The notes under the pieces were generated by a model. The model was given only the letters and a program-made list of their open reading frames with translations, was not told the origin of the DNA and did no database searches. This document shows positions 1-5,524 of a DNA stretch of 5,548 bases, piece by piece. This DNA comes from Anaerobacillus sp. (GTDB lineage: Bacteria; Bacillota; Bacilli; Bacillales; Anaerobacillaceae). The stretch's first letter is position 1, and the number at the start of each line of letters is the position of its first letter. Location: contig SKSA01000214.1 of NCBI GenBank assembly GCA_007118195.1, positions 1 to 5,548 of the forward strand, given 5' to 3'. A program made the position numbers and the translations under genes.

Positions 1-17
1 GACACCCTCTTTTCAAT
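1..17. terminator. Possible half of a terminator downstream of acsA (cut by window edge)
   Basis: The first 13 bases, GACACCCTCTTTT, look like the descending arm and T-tract of a hairpin whose other arm would lie outside the window. Read on the minus strand, the acsA stop codon is followed four bases later by AAAAGAGGGTGTC, which could be the ascending arm of a terminator for acsA. Only one arm is visible, so this is a guess from shape and position at a gene end. Confidence 0.25.
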
Positions 18-1733
18 TTAGTCCTCCATTGTTGATAAATCACCTGTTGGTAAGTCAAGTTCCCAAGCTTTTAATACACGTCTCATAATTTTGCCACTTC
101 TCGTTTTTGGAAGTTTTTCTTTAAATTCAATATGCCTTGGTACAGCATGTACTGATAATTCTTTTTTTACAAATAAACGAATTTCTTCTTCAAGTTCATC
201 AGATGCGCTAAAACCTTCCCTTAAAGAAATAAATGCTTTGATCACCATCCCACGGACAGGATCAGGTTTTCCAATAACTCCTGCCTCTGCAATAGCTGGA
301 TGCTCAATAAGTTTGCTTTCAACTTCAAATGGACCTACTCTTTCCCCAGAAGTATTAATGACATCATCAATTCGACCTTGAAACCAAAAATATCCTTCTT
401 CATCCATATACGCCGAATCTCCAGAAATATACCACCCATTATGAGTAAAATACTCTTTATATTTTTCAGGATTATTCCAAATCGATCTCATCATTGACGG
501 CCAACCCATTTTTAAAGCTAAGTTCCCCATTCTATTTGGTGGAAGAACATTACCATGGTCATCAATAATTGCCGCTTCTACTCCTGGAATCGGTTTCCCC
601 ATAGAACCCGGCTTAATATTTAAGCAAGGATAATTGCAGATCATCATTCCACCCGTTTCCGTCATCCACCACGTGTCATGAATTCTTAAATTAAACACCC
701 TTAACCCCCAACGAACAACTTCAGGATTTAACGGTTCTCCTACACTTAATATATGCCGCAGCGATCTAAGATTAAATCTTTGCGTTAACTCTTCACCAAT
801 CCCCATCAACATTCGAAAAGCAGTTGGAGCGCTGTACCATACTGTAACCGCATAATCTTCGATCGTCTGATACCAATCATTTGGATTGAAGCGTCCGCCT
901 CTTACTACATTCGTAACACCATTAAGCCATGGACCAAACACTCCATAAACTGTCCCGGTAACCCAACCTGGATCGGCTGTGCACCAATATACATCATCCT
1001 CATTTAAATCTAATACCCACTGTGCCGTTTGGTATTGTTGTATCATCGCATTATGGGCATGCAAAACCCCTTTCGGTTTCCCTGTTGAACCTGATGTATA
1101 GTGTAAGAGCATGCCATCTTCACGATCAACCCATTCAATTTCTAGTTCCTCACTGGCCCCTTCAAATTGTTTTTTAAAGCTAACAATTTGATCGCTTTCC
1201 GGAATATCATCTCCAACCAAAACGACCTTTTCTAATTTTGGAAGCTTATCTAGTGGGACACGGTTAATCAACTCAGGAGTTGTTACTAACAGTTTCGCTT
1301 CACTGTCATTTAAACGGTCATAAACTGCCGCATCCATAAACGCTTCAAAAAGTGGACCAACAATTGCTCCAACTTTTATTGCTCCTAAAAGACAAAAATA
1401 GAGCTCTGGTGAACGTGGCATAAATATAAAAACTCGATCACCTTTTGCTACATTCAATTGCCTAAACATATTCCCTGCTTTATTTGTTAATTGCATCAAT
1501 TCTTTAAATGTATATTGTTCTTTTCTCAACTCATCTTTATAATAAAGGGCAACTTTATCTTTTTTATCACTTTCAACATGACGGTCAATTGCCTCATGTG
1601 CAATATTTATTTTTCCTGTATTAAACCAAGAAAACTTCTTTTCAACTTCAGTCCAGTCAAAATGATCTGCAGTTGTTTCATAATCATCCAAATTAAAGTT
1701 TCCTCTTAACGCTGGAATAATTTCCATGTTCAT
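18..1733 (-). CDS. acsA: Acetyl-CoA synthetase (AMP-forming), acetate-CoA ligase
   Basis: AcsA converts acetate, ATP and CoA to acetyl-CoA, AMP and PPi in the cytoplasm, allowing growth on acetate. The 571-residue protein has the full ANL (acyl-adenylating) fold. The P-loop-like A3 motif TSGSTGKPKG is at about 213-222, the A5 motif TWWMTETGG at about 354-362, the A8 hinge region SGDSAYMDEEGYFWFQGRIDD at about 437-457, and the C-terminal PKTRSGK at 542-548. Lys548 is the A10 catalytic lysine and corresponds to the lysine of B. subtilis AcsA (572 aa) that is reversibly acetylated. The start MNMEIIP is chosen because a strong SD (GGGGGAG) lies 8 nt upstream and the length then matches the family. 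The reading frame stays open upstream to about 1796, but that extension lies inside the promoter. The gene is divergent from acuABC, whose products control its activity. I see no frame break or missing motif. Confidence 0.96.
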   Translation of the reverse strand: MNMEIIPALRGNFNLDDYETTADHFDWTEVEKKFSWFNTGKINIAHEAIDRHVESDKKDKVALYYKDELRKEQYTFKELMQLTNKAGNMFRQLNVAKGDRVFIFMPRSPELYFCLLGAIKVGAIVGPLFEAFMDAAVYDRLNDSEAKLLVTTPELINRVPLDKLPKLEKVVLVGDDIPESDQIVSFKKQFEGASEELEIEWVDREDGMLLHYTSGSTGKPKGVLHAHNAMIQQYQTAQWVLDLNEDDVYWCTADPGWVTGTVYGVFGPWLNGVTNVVRGGRFNPNDWYQTIEDYAVTVWYSAPTAFRMLMGIGEELTQRFNLRSLRHILSVGEPLNPEVVRWGLRVFNLRIHDTWWMTETGGMMICNYPCLNIKPGSMGKPIPGVEAAIIDDHGNVLPPNRMGNLALKMGWPSMMRSIWNNPEKYKEYFTHNGWYISGDSAYMDEEGYFWFQGRIDDVINTSGERVGPFEVESKLIEHPAIAEAGVIGKPDPVRGMVIKAFISLREGFSASDELEEEIRLFVKKELSVHAVPRHIEFKEKLPKTRSGKIMRRVLKAWELDLPTGDLSTMED

Positions 1734-1741
1734 TTTATAAA

Positions 1742-1750
1742 CTCCCCCTT
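1742..1750 (-). promoter_or_regulatory. Ribosome binding site of acsA
   Basis: AAGGGGGAG on the minus strand ends 8 nt before the ATG at 1733. It is the only good SD near the 5' end of this frame and fixes the start at MNMEII rather than at the upstream in-frame codons. Confidence 0.85.
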
Positions 1751-1767
1751 TATATTCCATTTTTTCT

Positions 1768-1796
1768 ATTGTAATATAAATTGAGAATTTTCTCAA
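1768..1796 (-). promoter_or_regulatory. Sigma-A-type promoter of acsA
   Basis: On the minus strand TTGAGA (1796-1791) and TACAAT (1773-1768) are separated by 17 bp, and each hexamer has one mismatch to the TTGACA/TATAAT consensus. Transcription would start near 1761, giving a leader of about 28 nt before the ATG. A perfect TTGACA also occurs further upstream on this strand (1829-1824). It has no comparable -10 at 16-18 bp (only TTTAAC at 19 bp), so I prefer the proximal pair. The call rests on sequence alone. Confidence 0.6.
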
Positions 1797-1798
1797 TT
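1779..1798. promoter_or_regulatory. Perfect 20-bp palindromic operator over the acsA promoter, CodY-like
   Basis: AATTGAGAATTTTCTCAATT has two perfect 9-bp arms (1779-1787 and 1790-1798) around a 2-bp centre. It covers the acsA -35 hexamer and much of the spacer, where a bound repressor would block RNA polymerase. Aligned by hand from 1786, it matches the CodY consensus AATTTTCWGAAAATT at 11 of 15 positions. CodY is a plausible ligand because it represses carbon and nitrogen overflow genes in Bacillus. The full symmetry is better than CodY needs, so another dimeric repressor is possible. The palindrome is seen directly; the protein is inferred. Confidence 0.5.
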
Positions 1799-1835
1799 GT
1801 TAAAAATCTCATCGAATATTATGTGTCAAATTCGT

Positions 1836-1871
1836 TATAATGATAAAATTTGCTAAAAGATCATGTATAAT
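1836..1871 (+). promoter_or_regulatory. Candidate -10 elements of the acuABC promoter
   Basis: Three -10-like elements lie upstream of acuA on the plus strand: TATAAT at 1836-1841, TAAAAT at 1844-1849 preceded by TG and one base (an extended -10), and TATAAT at 1866-1871. None has a convincing -35 at 16-18 bp, which suggests a weak, extended -10 or activator-assisted promoter. I cannot choose among them. The last would give a leader of roughly 30 nt before the acuA start. Confidence 0.35.
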
Positions 1872-1895
1872 AAAGAAAATTGAATCTTTTACTTC

Positions 1896-1904
1896 AAGGT
1901 GGTG
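1896..1904 (+). promoter_or_regulatory. Ribosome binding site of acuA
   Basis: AAGGTGGTG matches the long SD AAGGAGGTG with one mismatch and sits 5-7 nt before the ATG at 1910. It decides the start against an in-frame TTG at 1880, which has no SD. Confidence 0.8.
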
Positions 1905-1909
1905 TGCAA

Positions 1910-2542
1910 ATGATCCATAAAAAAACTTACAACGCACTTGAGTTACAAACTGGAAAATATACACTAATTATCGAAGGTCCTCTTTCTGAAAAGGAACTAG
2001 AAACCTATAAGTTTCATGAAGGATTAACAGCATTTAGACCATCAGAAAAGCAGAAAAAAGCTCTTTTAGGGATCGCTGATCTTCCAGAAGGTAGAATTAT
2101 CGTAGCACGACACCACGATACAATCGTAGGTTATGCCACTTTCGTATATCCCGATGAACTTGAAAGATGGTCACAAGGTAATATGGAGGATCTAATAGAA
2201 CTTGGCGCTATCGAAGTAGCTGCACCTTATCGTTCATGTAAAATTGGTAAACATCTGTTAAAAGTTGCAATGATGGATGACGCAATGGAAGACTATATTA
2301 CTATCACAACAGAGTATTATTGGCATTGGGACTTAAAAGGAACAGGTTTATCAATTTGGGACTACAGAAAAGTAATGGAAAAAATGATGAGTGCTGGAGG
2401 ATTAGTTTGGTATGCAACAGATGATCCTGAAATCTGCTCTCACCCGGCTAACTGTTTGATGGTGAGAATCGGTAAAAGGGTCCCCCAAGAATCCATTCAA
2501 AAATTTGACCTGATCCGTTTCCAAAATAGATTTATGTATTGA
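1910..2542 (+). CDS. acuA: Protein N-acetyltransferase AcuA (GNAT family), AcsA-inactivating
   Basis: AcuA transfers an acetyl group from acetyl-CoA to the catalytic lysine of AcsA (Lys548 of the neighbouring gene product), turning the enzyme off when acetyl-CoA is plentiful. The 210-residue product equals the B. subtilis AcuA length. The GNAT core spans about 40-135, with the acetyl-CoA-binding loop YRSCKIGKHLL at 107-117. There Lys111 stands where many GNATs carry the first Gly of RxxGxG, and B. subtilis AcuA is also non-canonical at this place. Family-characteristic stretches include RWSQGNMEDLIELGAIEVA (86-104), TTEYYWHWDLKG (133-144) and SHPANCLM near 177-184. The protein ends FMY as in B. 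subtilis, so the C-terminus is intact although the stop codon is the first TGA of a tandem heptad array. It is the first gene of acuABC, divergent from acsA. Confidence 0.95.
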   Translation: MIHKKTYNALELQTGKYTLIIEGPLSEKELETYKFHEGLTAFRPSEKQKKALLGIADLPEGRIIVARHHDTIVGYATFVYPDELERWSQGNMEDLIELGAIEVAAPYRSCKIGKHLLKVAMMDDAMEDYITITTEYYWHWDLKGTGLSIWDYRKVMEKMMSAGGLVWYATDDPEICSHPANCLMVRIGKRVPQESIQKFDLIRFQNRFMY

Positions 2543-2627
2543 GTTTTGAGTTTTGAGTATTGAGTTTTAGTTTTGAGTTTTGAGTTTTGAGTTTTGAGTT
2601 TTAGTTTTGAGTTTTAGTTTTGAGTTT
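2540..2627 (+). repeat. Heptanucleotide tandem array (TGAGTTT), 13 units
   Basis: The array reads as 13 head-to-tail units over 88 bp. Nine are perfect TGAGTTT, one is TGAGTAT (2554-2560), and three are 6-bp TAGTTT units that lack the GA (2568-2573, 2602-2607, 2615-2620). The first unit begins with the TGA stop codon of acuA. The array separates acuA from acuB and pushes their spacing to 166 nt inside an operon. It is strongly strand-asymmetric: on the acu sense strand it has T, G and A but no C. No symmetry or hairpin is evident. A related stretch lies at 5525-5548. Its origin could be replication slippage or spread of a genomic repeat family; I do not recognise a named family. Confidence 0.95.
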
Positions 2628-2639
2628 TTGAAAGTTAAG

Positions 2640-2705
2640 CTTTGCTGCTCTCCTTTCACTAAATTACAAATAAAATTTCAAATTCAATCTGCAAAGGGAG
2701 TGAAA
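2640..2705 (+). promoter_or_regulatory. Possible mutually exclusive pairings around the acuB ribosome binding site
   Basis: CTTTGC (2640-2645) can pair with GCAAAG (2691-2696), the 5' half of the acuB SD region. TTTCACT (2654-2660) can pair with AGTGAAA (2699-2705), its 3' half. The two helices cross, so they are alternatives or a pseudoknot. Both are short with long loops, so they may be chance. Confidence 0.2.
2693..2703 (+). promoter_or_regulatory. Ribosome binding site of acuB
   Basis: AAAGGGAGTGA has its GGGAG core 8 nt before the ATG at 2709. This SD fixes the acuB start at MVVEQIM and excludes the upstream open frame, which runs back into the heptad array. Confidence 0.8.
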
Positions 2706-2708
2706 TTA

Positions 2709-3353
2709 ATGGTCGTTGAACAAATAATGAAACGTAATGTATATACGATTGATATCACAACAACGATTCAACAAGCTATAGATTTGATGGATAATAATAG
2801 AATACGTCACCTCCCAGTCACAAATGAAAAAAATGAGTTGATCGGAATAGTTTCTGACCGTGACATCCGCGATGCAAGACCATCTATTTTTGATACAGAT
2901 AAACACGAAGAATATTTTTTAAACCCTGTTTCAAAAATAATGATTTCGGACGTAATAACTGCCCACCCTCTCGATTTTGTTGAGGACGTATCTTCAATAT
3001 TTTATGAACATCATATCGGTTGTCTTCCTATTGAGGAAGACAACAAATTGGTAGGAATTATTACTGAAACCGACCTTTTGCATACTCTCGTACAATTAAT
3101 GGGCGCACATCAACCCAGTTCACAGATTGAAGTACAAGTTGAAAATGTTGCTGGGATGCTTGCAGAAATTGCTACGATTATTAAAAAACGAAATATCAAT
3201 ATTACTAGTGTTTTAGTTTATCCTACAAACGGTTTAGAACATAAAGTTCTAGTATTCCGGCTACAAACGATGGATCCACGAGGGGTTATTTCTGATATTG
3301 AAAAAGATGGTTATAAAATTGTCTGGCCGCATTTACCGGGGATGACACCATGA
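2709..3353 (+). CDS. acuB: AcuB, CBS-pair and ACT-like domain protein of the acetoin/acetate utilization operon
   Basis: AcuB belongs to the acuABC set, but its biochemical role is less settled than that of AcuA and AcuC. CBS pairs bind adenosine nucleotides and ACT domains bind small ligands, so a role as a metabolite sensor for the AcsA acetylation switch is a reasonable inference. The 214 residues hold CBS1 at about 5-60 (VEQIMKRNVYTI, then GIVSDRDIR at 46-54), CBS2 at about 74-130 (VSKIM, AHPLDFVEDVSSIFYEHHIG, then GIITETDLL at 116-124) and a C-terminal ACT-like region at about 138-207. The length equals that of B. subtilis AcuB. Translation is coupled to acuC: the TGA stop overlaps the acuC ATG in ATGA. 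In contrast, the 166-nt gap to acuA with its tandem array makes coupling to acuA unlikely. Confidence 0.94.
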   Translation: MVVEQIMKRNVYTIDITTTIQQAIDLMDNNRIRHLPVTNEKNELIGIVSDRDIRDARPSIFDTDKHEEYFLNPVSKIMISDVITAHPLDFVEDVSSIFYEHHIGCLPIEEDNKLVGIITETDLLHTLVQLMGAHQPSSQIEVQVENVAGMLAEIATIIKKRNINITSVLVYPTNGLEHKVLVFRLQTMDPRGVISDIEKDGYKIVWPHLPGMTP

Positions 3354-4537
3354 AAAATGCTGCTTTCATTTTTTCACAAGAACAACAAACGTATAAATTT
3401 AGCAATGACCACCCCTTTAACCAAAAACGGTTAGATTTAACTTTCGATCTATTAAACAAATGTAACGGAATACGTGAAGAAGATATTTTAACACCTCGTA
3501 TGGCTACTGATGAAGAATTATATTTAATCCATGACAAAGATTACGTTGATGCTATAAAACGTGCTGGTAAAGGAGAGCTAAAAAGTTCAATTGCTAATAC
3601 TTTTGGAATTGGCACCGATGATACCCCAATATTTGAAAATATGCATGAAGCTGCTGCCCTTTTAGTTGGAGGGACATTAACAGCAGTTGATTTAGTTATG
3701 AAGGAGAAATATTTACACGCTTGTAATTTAAGTGGTGGTCTTCATCACGGCTTTAAAGGAAGGGCCTCAGGATTTTGTATTTATAATGACAGCTCCATTG
3801 CGATTGAATATATCCGGAAAAAATATCAAGCAAGAGTACTGTATGTCGATACAGACGCCCATCACGGTGATGGAGTACAATGGGCATTTTACGATCAAGA
3901 TGATGTGTGTACATTATCTATCCACGAAACCGGCCGCTTCCTATTTCCAGGTACTGGGAACATTAATGAACGAGGGAGTGGTAAAGGCTACGGCTTTTCT
4001 GTAAACTTACCTATGGATGCGTTTACAGAGGATGATTCGTGGCTTGATGCCTATAAAACCTCCTTAAGAGAAGTAGCTGAGTTTTTTAAGCCAGATGTAA
4101 TTATTACCCAAAATGGTGCAGATTCCCATTATTATGACCCTCTTACACACCTTTGTTCAACTATCGATATTTACCGAGAGATTCCGATGTTAGCTCATGA
4201 AATTGCTCATGAATTTTGTAACGGAAAATGGATTGCTGTCGGTGGAGGGGGGTACGATATATGGCGAGTCGTTCCTCGTGCTTGGGCAATGCTCTGGATG
4301 GAGATGTCTGATAACCGCGTTGCAACAGGACCACTTCCTAAAGAATGGGTCGAAAAATGGCAAAAGCACGCTCCGGTCGACCTGCCAAAAACTTGGGAAG
4401 ACATTCCACCTATTTATCCTGAAATTCCAAGAAAAAAAGAAATAGCTGAAAAAAATGCATTAACCGTTGAAAAAGCCCTTTCTCACATTCGCAACGAAAT
4501 GTATAAAAGAAAAAACCATTCACAAACTAGCACATAA
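3350..4537 (+). CDS. acuC: Acetoin utilization protein AcuC, class I HDAC-like zinc-dependent protein deacetylase
   Basis: AcuC removes the acetyl group from acetylated AcsA without NAD+, restoring acetate activation and opposing AcuA. The 395-residue protein shows the arginase/deacetylase fold with all the key residues. These are the charge-relay pair His132-His133 (LSGGLHHGF), the zinc ligands Asp169 and His171 in VDTDAHHGDG (166-175), the third ligand Asp258 in NGADSHYYDP, and the transition-state tyrosine Tyr302 in VGGGGYD. PGTGNINERG near 200-209 is also typical. It is about eight residues longer than B. subtilis AcuC, with a charged C-terminal tail. The start ATG overlaps the acuB stop (ATGA), with a GGGG-containing weak SD inside the acuB end, so translation is probably coupled. 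It is the last gene of the operon, and a stem-loop lies about 120 nt downstream. Confidence 0.96.
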   Translation: MKNAAFIFSQEQQTYKFSNDHPFNQKRLDLTFDLLNKCNGIREEDILTPRMATDEELYLIHDKDYVDAIKRAGKGELKSSIANTFGIGTDDTPIFENMHEAAALLVGGTLTAVDLVMKEKYLHACNLSGGLHHGFKGRASGFCIYNDSSIAIEYIRKKYQARVLYVDTDAHHGDGVQWAFYDQDDVCTLSIHETGRFLFPGTGNINERGSGKGYGFSVNLPMDAFTEDDSWLDAYKTSLREVAEFFKPDVIITQNGADSHYYDPLTHLCSTIDIYREIPMLAHEIAHEFCNGKWIAVGGGGYDIWRVVPRAWAMLWMEMSDNRVATGPLPKEWVEKWQKHAPVDLPKTWEDIPPIYPEIPRKKEIAEKNALTVEKALSHIRNEMYKRKNHSQTST

Positions 4538-4813
4538 GGAAGTTATTTTTTTCGTTAAACAATAGATAAAGGTATCTGATCTCTAATGTTTAATTCTACA
4601 GTTTTCTGCGGAAGTATACCTACATTTTTCAGAACATTTAAATTATACAAAATAAACAAAAAAGAGGTTAACTCAAGGTGCACAGTGATTTCATTTATTT
4701 TTAAAATGAAATGCGGAATGCAAACATTGGTTTGACCTCTTTTGTATGAAAAAAGAAATGCTCGGTCGATTTTCTTGAGTGCGCCTCTAAAGGTCGATAG
4801 ATTGTATAATTTC
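4538..4813. other. Convergent intergenic region between acuC and mtnN
   Basis: The gap carries no convincing gene. Its first 120 bases are AT-rich, with only a weak 6-bp AGGTAT/ATACCT pairing (4570-4575/4616-4621) and no T-tract terminator close to acuC. The middle holds the large stem-loop at 4660-4743. The last 70 bases contain two copies of GGTCGAT (4764-4770 and 4792-4798) and a CTTGAGT (4774-4780) complementary to ACTCAAG (4671-4677). Confidence 0.6.
4660..4743. terminator. Large imperfect stem-loop, probable terminator shared by acuC and mtnN
   Basis: AAAAGAGGTTAA (4660-4671) pairs with TTGACCTCTTTT (4732-4743) through 12 pairs including one G-U. The helix can extend inward with interruptions to 4679/4724. 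Inside the loop a second perfect 9-bp stem forms, ATTTCATTT (4688-4696) with AAATGAAAT (4704-4712) around a 7-base loop. Read on the minus strand the outer stem is followed by a run of six T and a T-rich stretch, a fair rho-independent tail for mtnN. In the plus direction only four T follow, so it is weaker for acuC. The distances are 70 nt from the mtnN stop and 122 nt from the acuC stop. Confidence 0.5.
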
Positions 4814-5509
4814 TTAAATATTTTCGACGATTGAATTCACCATAGAAAATGAACGCTCTGAAGCTAGCTTAGTAAACTCAGCAAAGTTTACGTTAGCTTC
4901 ACCATTTGCTTTATCAGACATAGAACGAATAATAACGAAAGGAATACTATTCAACATTGCAACGTGAGCAACAGCAGCTCCTTCCATCTCAACACATGTC
5001 CCACCAAAAAGTTCACCTAATTGTGCCACCTTTTTATGGTCTGCAATAAATTGGTCACCACTTAAAATGGTCCCCTTAACGACATTAACGTTAGAAAGGG
5101 TTTTTGCTCCTTGTTCTGCTAACTCGATCAACGCTTCATCTGCAGCAAAGACTGAAGGATAGTTAAACATAGGTACCTCACCTTTTTTAAAACCTAATGC
5201 AGAAGCATCAAGATCATGTTGAAGCGCATTGGTTGAAATAACGATGTCGCCAATATTTAAGTTAGGATCGACTGCCCCTGCTACTCCAGTAAAAATAATG
5301 TTAGTCACCGAAAAATGATCTATTAGAAGCTGAGTAGTAATCGCCGCATTTACTTTTCCAACACCTGACTTACAAACAACAACTTCTTTATTATGTAACT
5401 TCCCTATGTAAAACGTTATCGTAGCCTTTACAACCTCTTCGTTTACTTCAATTTTTTCCTTCAATAATTTTATTTCTTCATCCATTGCTCCAATAATTCC
5501 AATTTTCAT
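4814..5509 (-). CDS. mtnN: 5'-methylthioadenosine/S-adenosylhomocysteine nucleosidase
   Basis: MtnN hydrolyses the glycosidic bond of methylthioadenosine and S-adenosylhomocysteine to release adenine, leaving methylthioribose or S-ribosylhomocysteine. It acts in cytoplasmic methionine salvage and the activated methyl cycle, and upstream of AI-2 formation by LuxS where present. The 231 residues match the family length (E. coli 232). The N-terminus is MKIGIIGAMDEE with the catalytic acid Glu12. SGVGKVNAA is at 48-56, TGVAGAVDP at 74-82, VEMEGAAVAHV at 173-183 supplies the substrate contacts Met175 and Glu176, and RSMSDKAN at 195-202 supplies Asp199. The start at 5509 is preferred because AAAGGA lies 9 nt upstream and the family begins MKIGIIGAM. 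An in-frame ATG six codons earlier lacks an SD and overlaps the heptad repeat. It converges on acuC, and its promoter lies beyond the window. Confidence 0.95.
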   Translation of the reverse strand: MKIGIIGAMDEEIKLLKEKIEVNEEVVKATITFYIGKLHNKEVVVCKSGVGKVNAAITTQLLIDHFSVTNIIFTGVAGAVDPNLNIGDIVISTNALQHDLDASALGFKKGEVPMFNYPSVFAADEALIELAEQGAKTLSNVNVVKGTILSGDQFIADHKKVAQLGELFGGTCVEMEGAAVAHVAMLNSIPFVIIRSMSDKANGEANVNFAEFTKLASERSFSMVNSIVENI

Positions 5510-5518
5510 CGTGTAACA

Positions 5519-5524
5519 TCCTTT
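5519..5524 (-). promoter_or_regulatory. Ribosome binding site of mtnN, directly abutting a heptad repeat
   Basis: AAAGGA on the minus strand is 9 nt before the ATG at 5509. The base immediately upstream of it belongs to a CAAGTTT heptad unit (5525-5531), so the leader as far as visible consists of repeat units followed directly by the SD. Confidence 0.7.

Noticed and set aside
91..381. Plus-strand open frame opposite acsA, and similar frames inside acuC
   Set aside because: These are shadows of the real genes: no SD, no recognisable domain, and they lie fully within strongly supported coding sequences.
1734..1796. Longer acsA product with 21 extra N-terminal residues
   Set aside because: The extension has no SD and would be encoded by the promoter and operator. 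The start at 1733 has a strong SD and gives the family length.
1836..1850. PerR-box-like TTATAATGATAAAA
   Set aside because: Only the left half fits the TTATAATNATTATAA box; the right half has several mismatches. It is better explained as -10-like AT-rich sequence.
1880..1909. Earlier TTG start for acuA
   Set aside because: No SD precedes 1880, whereas the ATG at 1910 has AAGGTGGTG and yields exactly the known AcuA length.
2540..2627. CRISPR array or origin-like iterons
   Set aside because: Units are 6-7 bp with no spacers, no cas genes or replication gene are nearby, and both flanks are ordinary metabolic genes.
2642..2670. Internal promoter for acuBC (TTGCTG, 17 bp, TACAAA)
   Set aside because: The hexamers match the consensus at only 3 and 4 of 6 positions, no better than chance in AT-rich DNA.
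2607..2708. N-terminally extended acuB starting in the heptad array
   Set aside because: The 34 extra residues are low-complexity translation of repeat and leader sequence with no SD. The start at 2709 has a good SD and begins with the conserved VEQIM of CBS1.
4570..4621. Close terminator for acuC
   Set aside because: The AGGTAT/ATACCT pairing is only 6 bp with a 40-nt loop and no G+C-rich stem. The structure at 4660-4743 is a better candidate.
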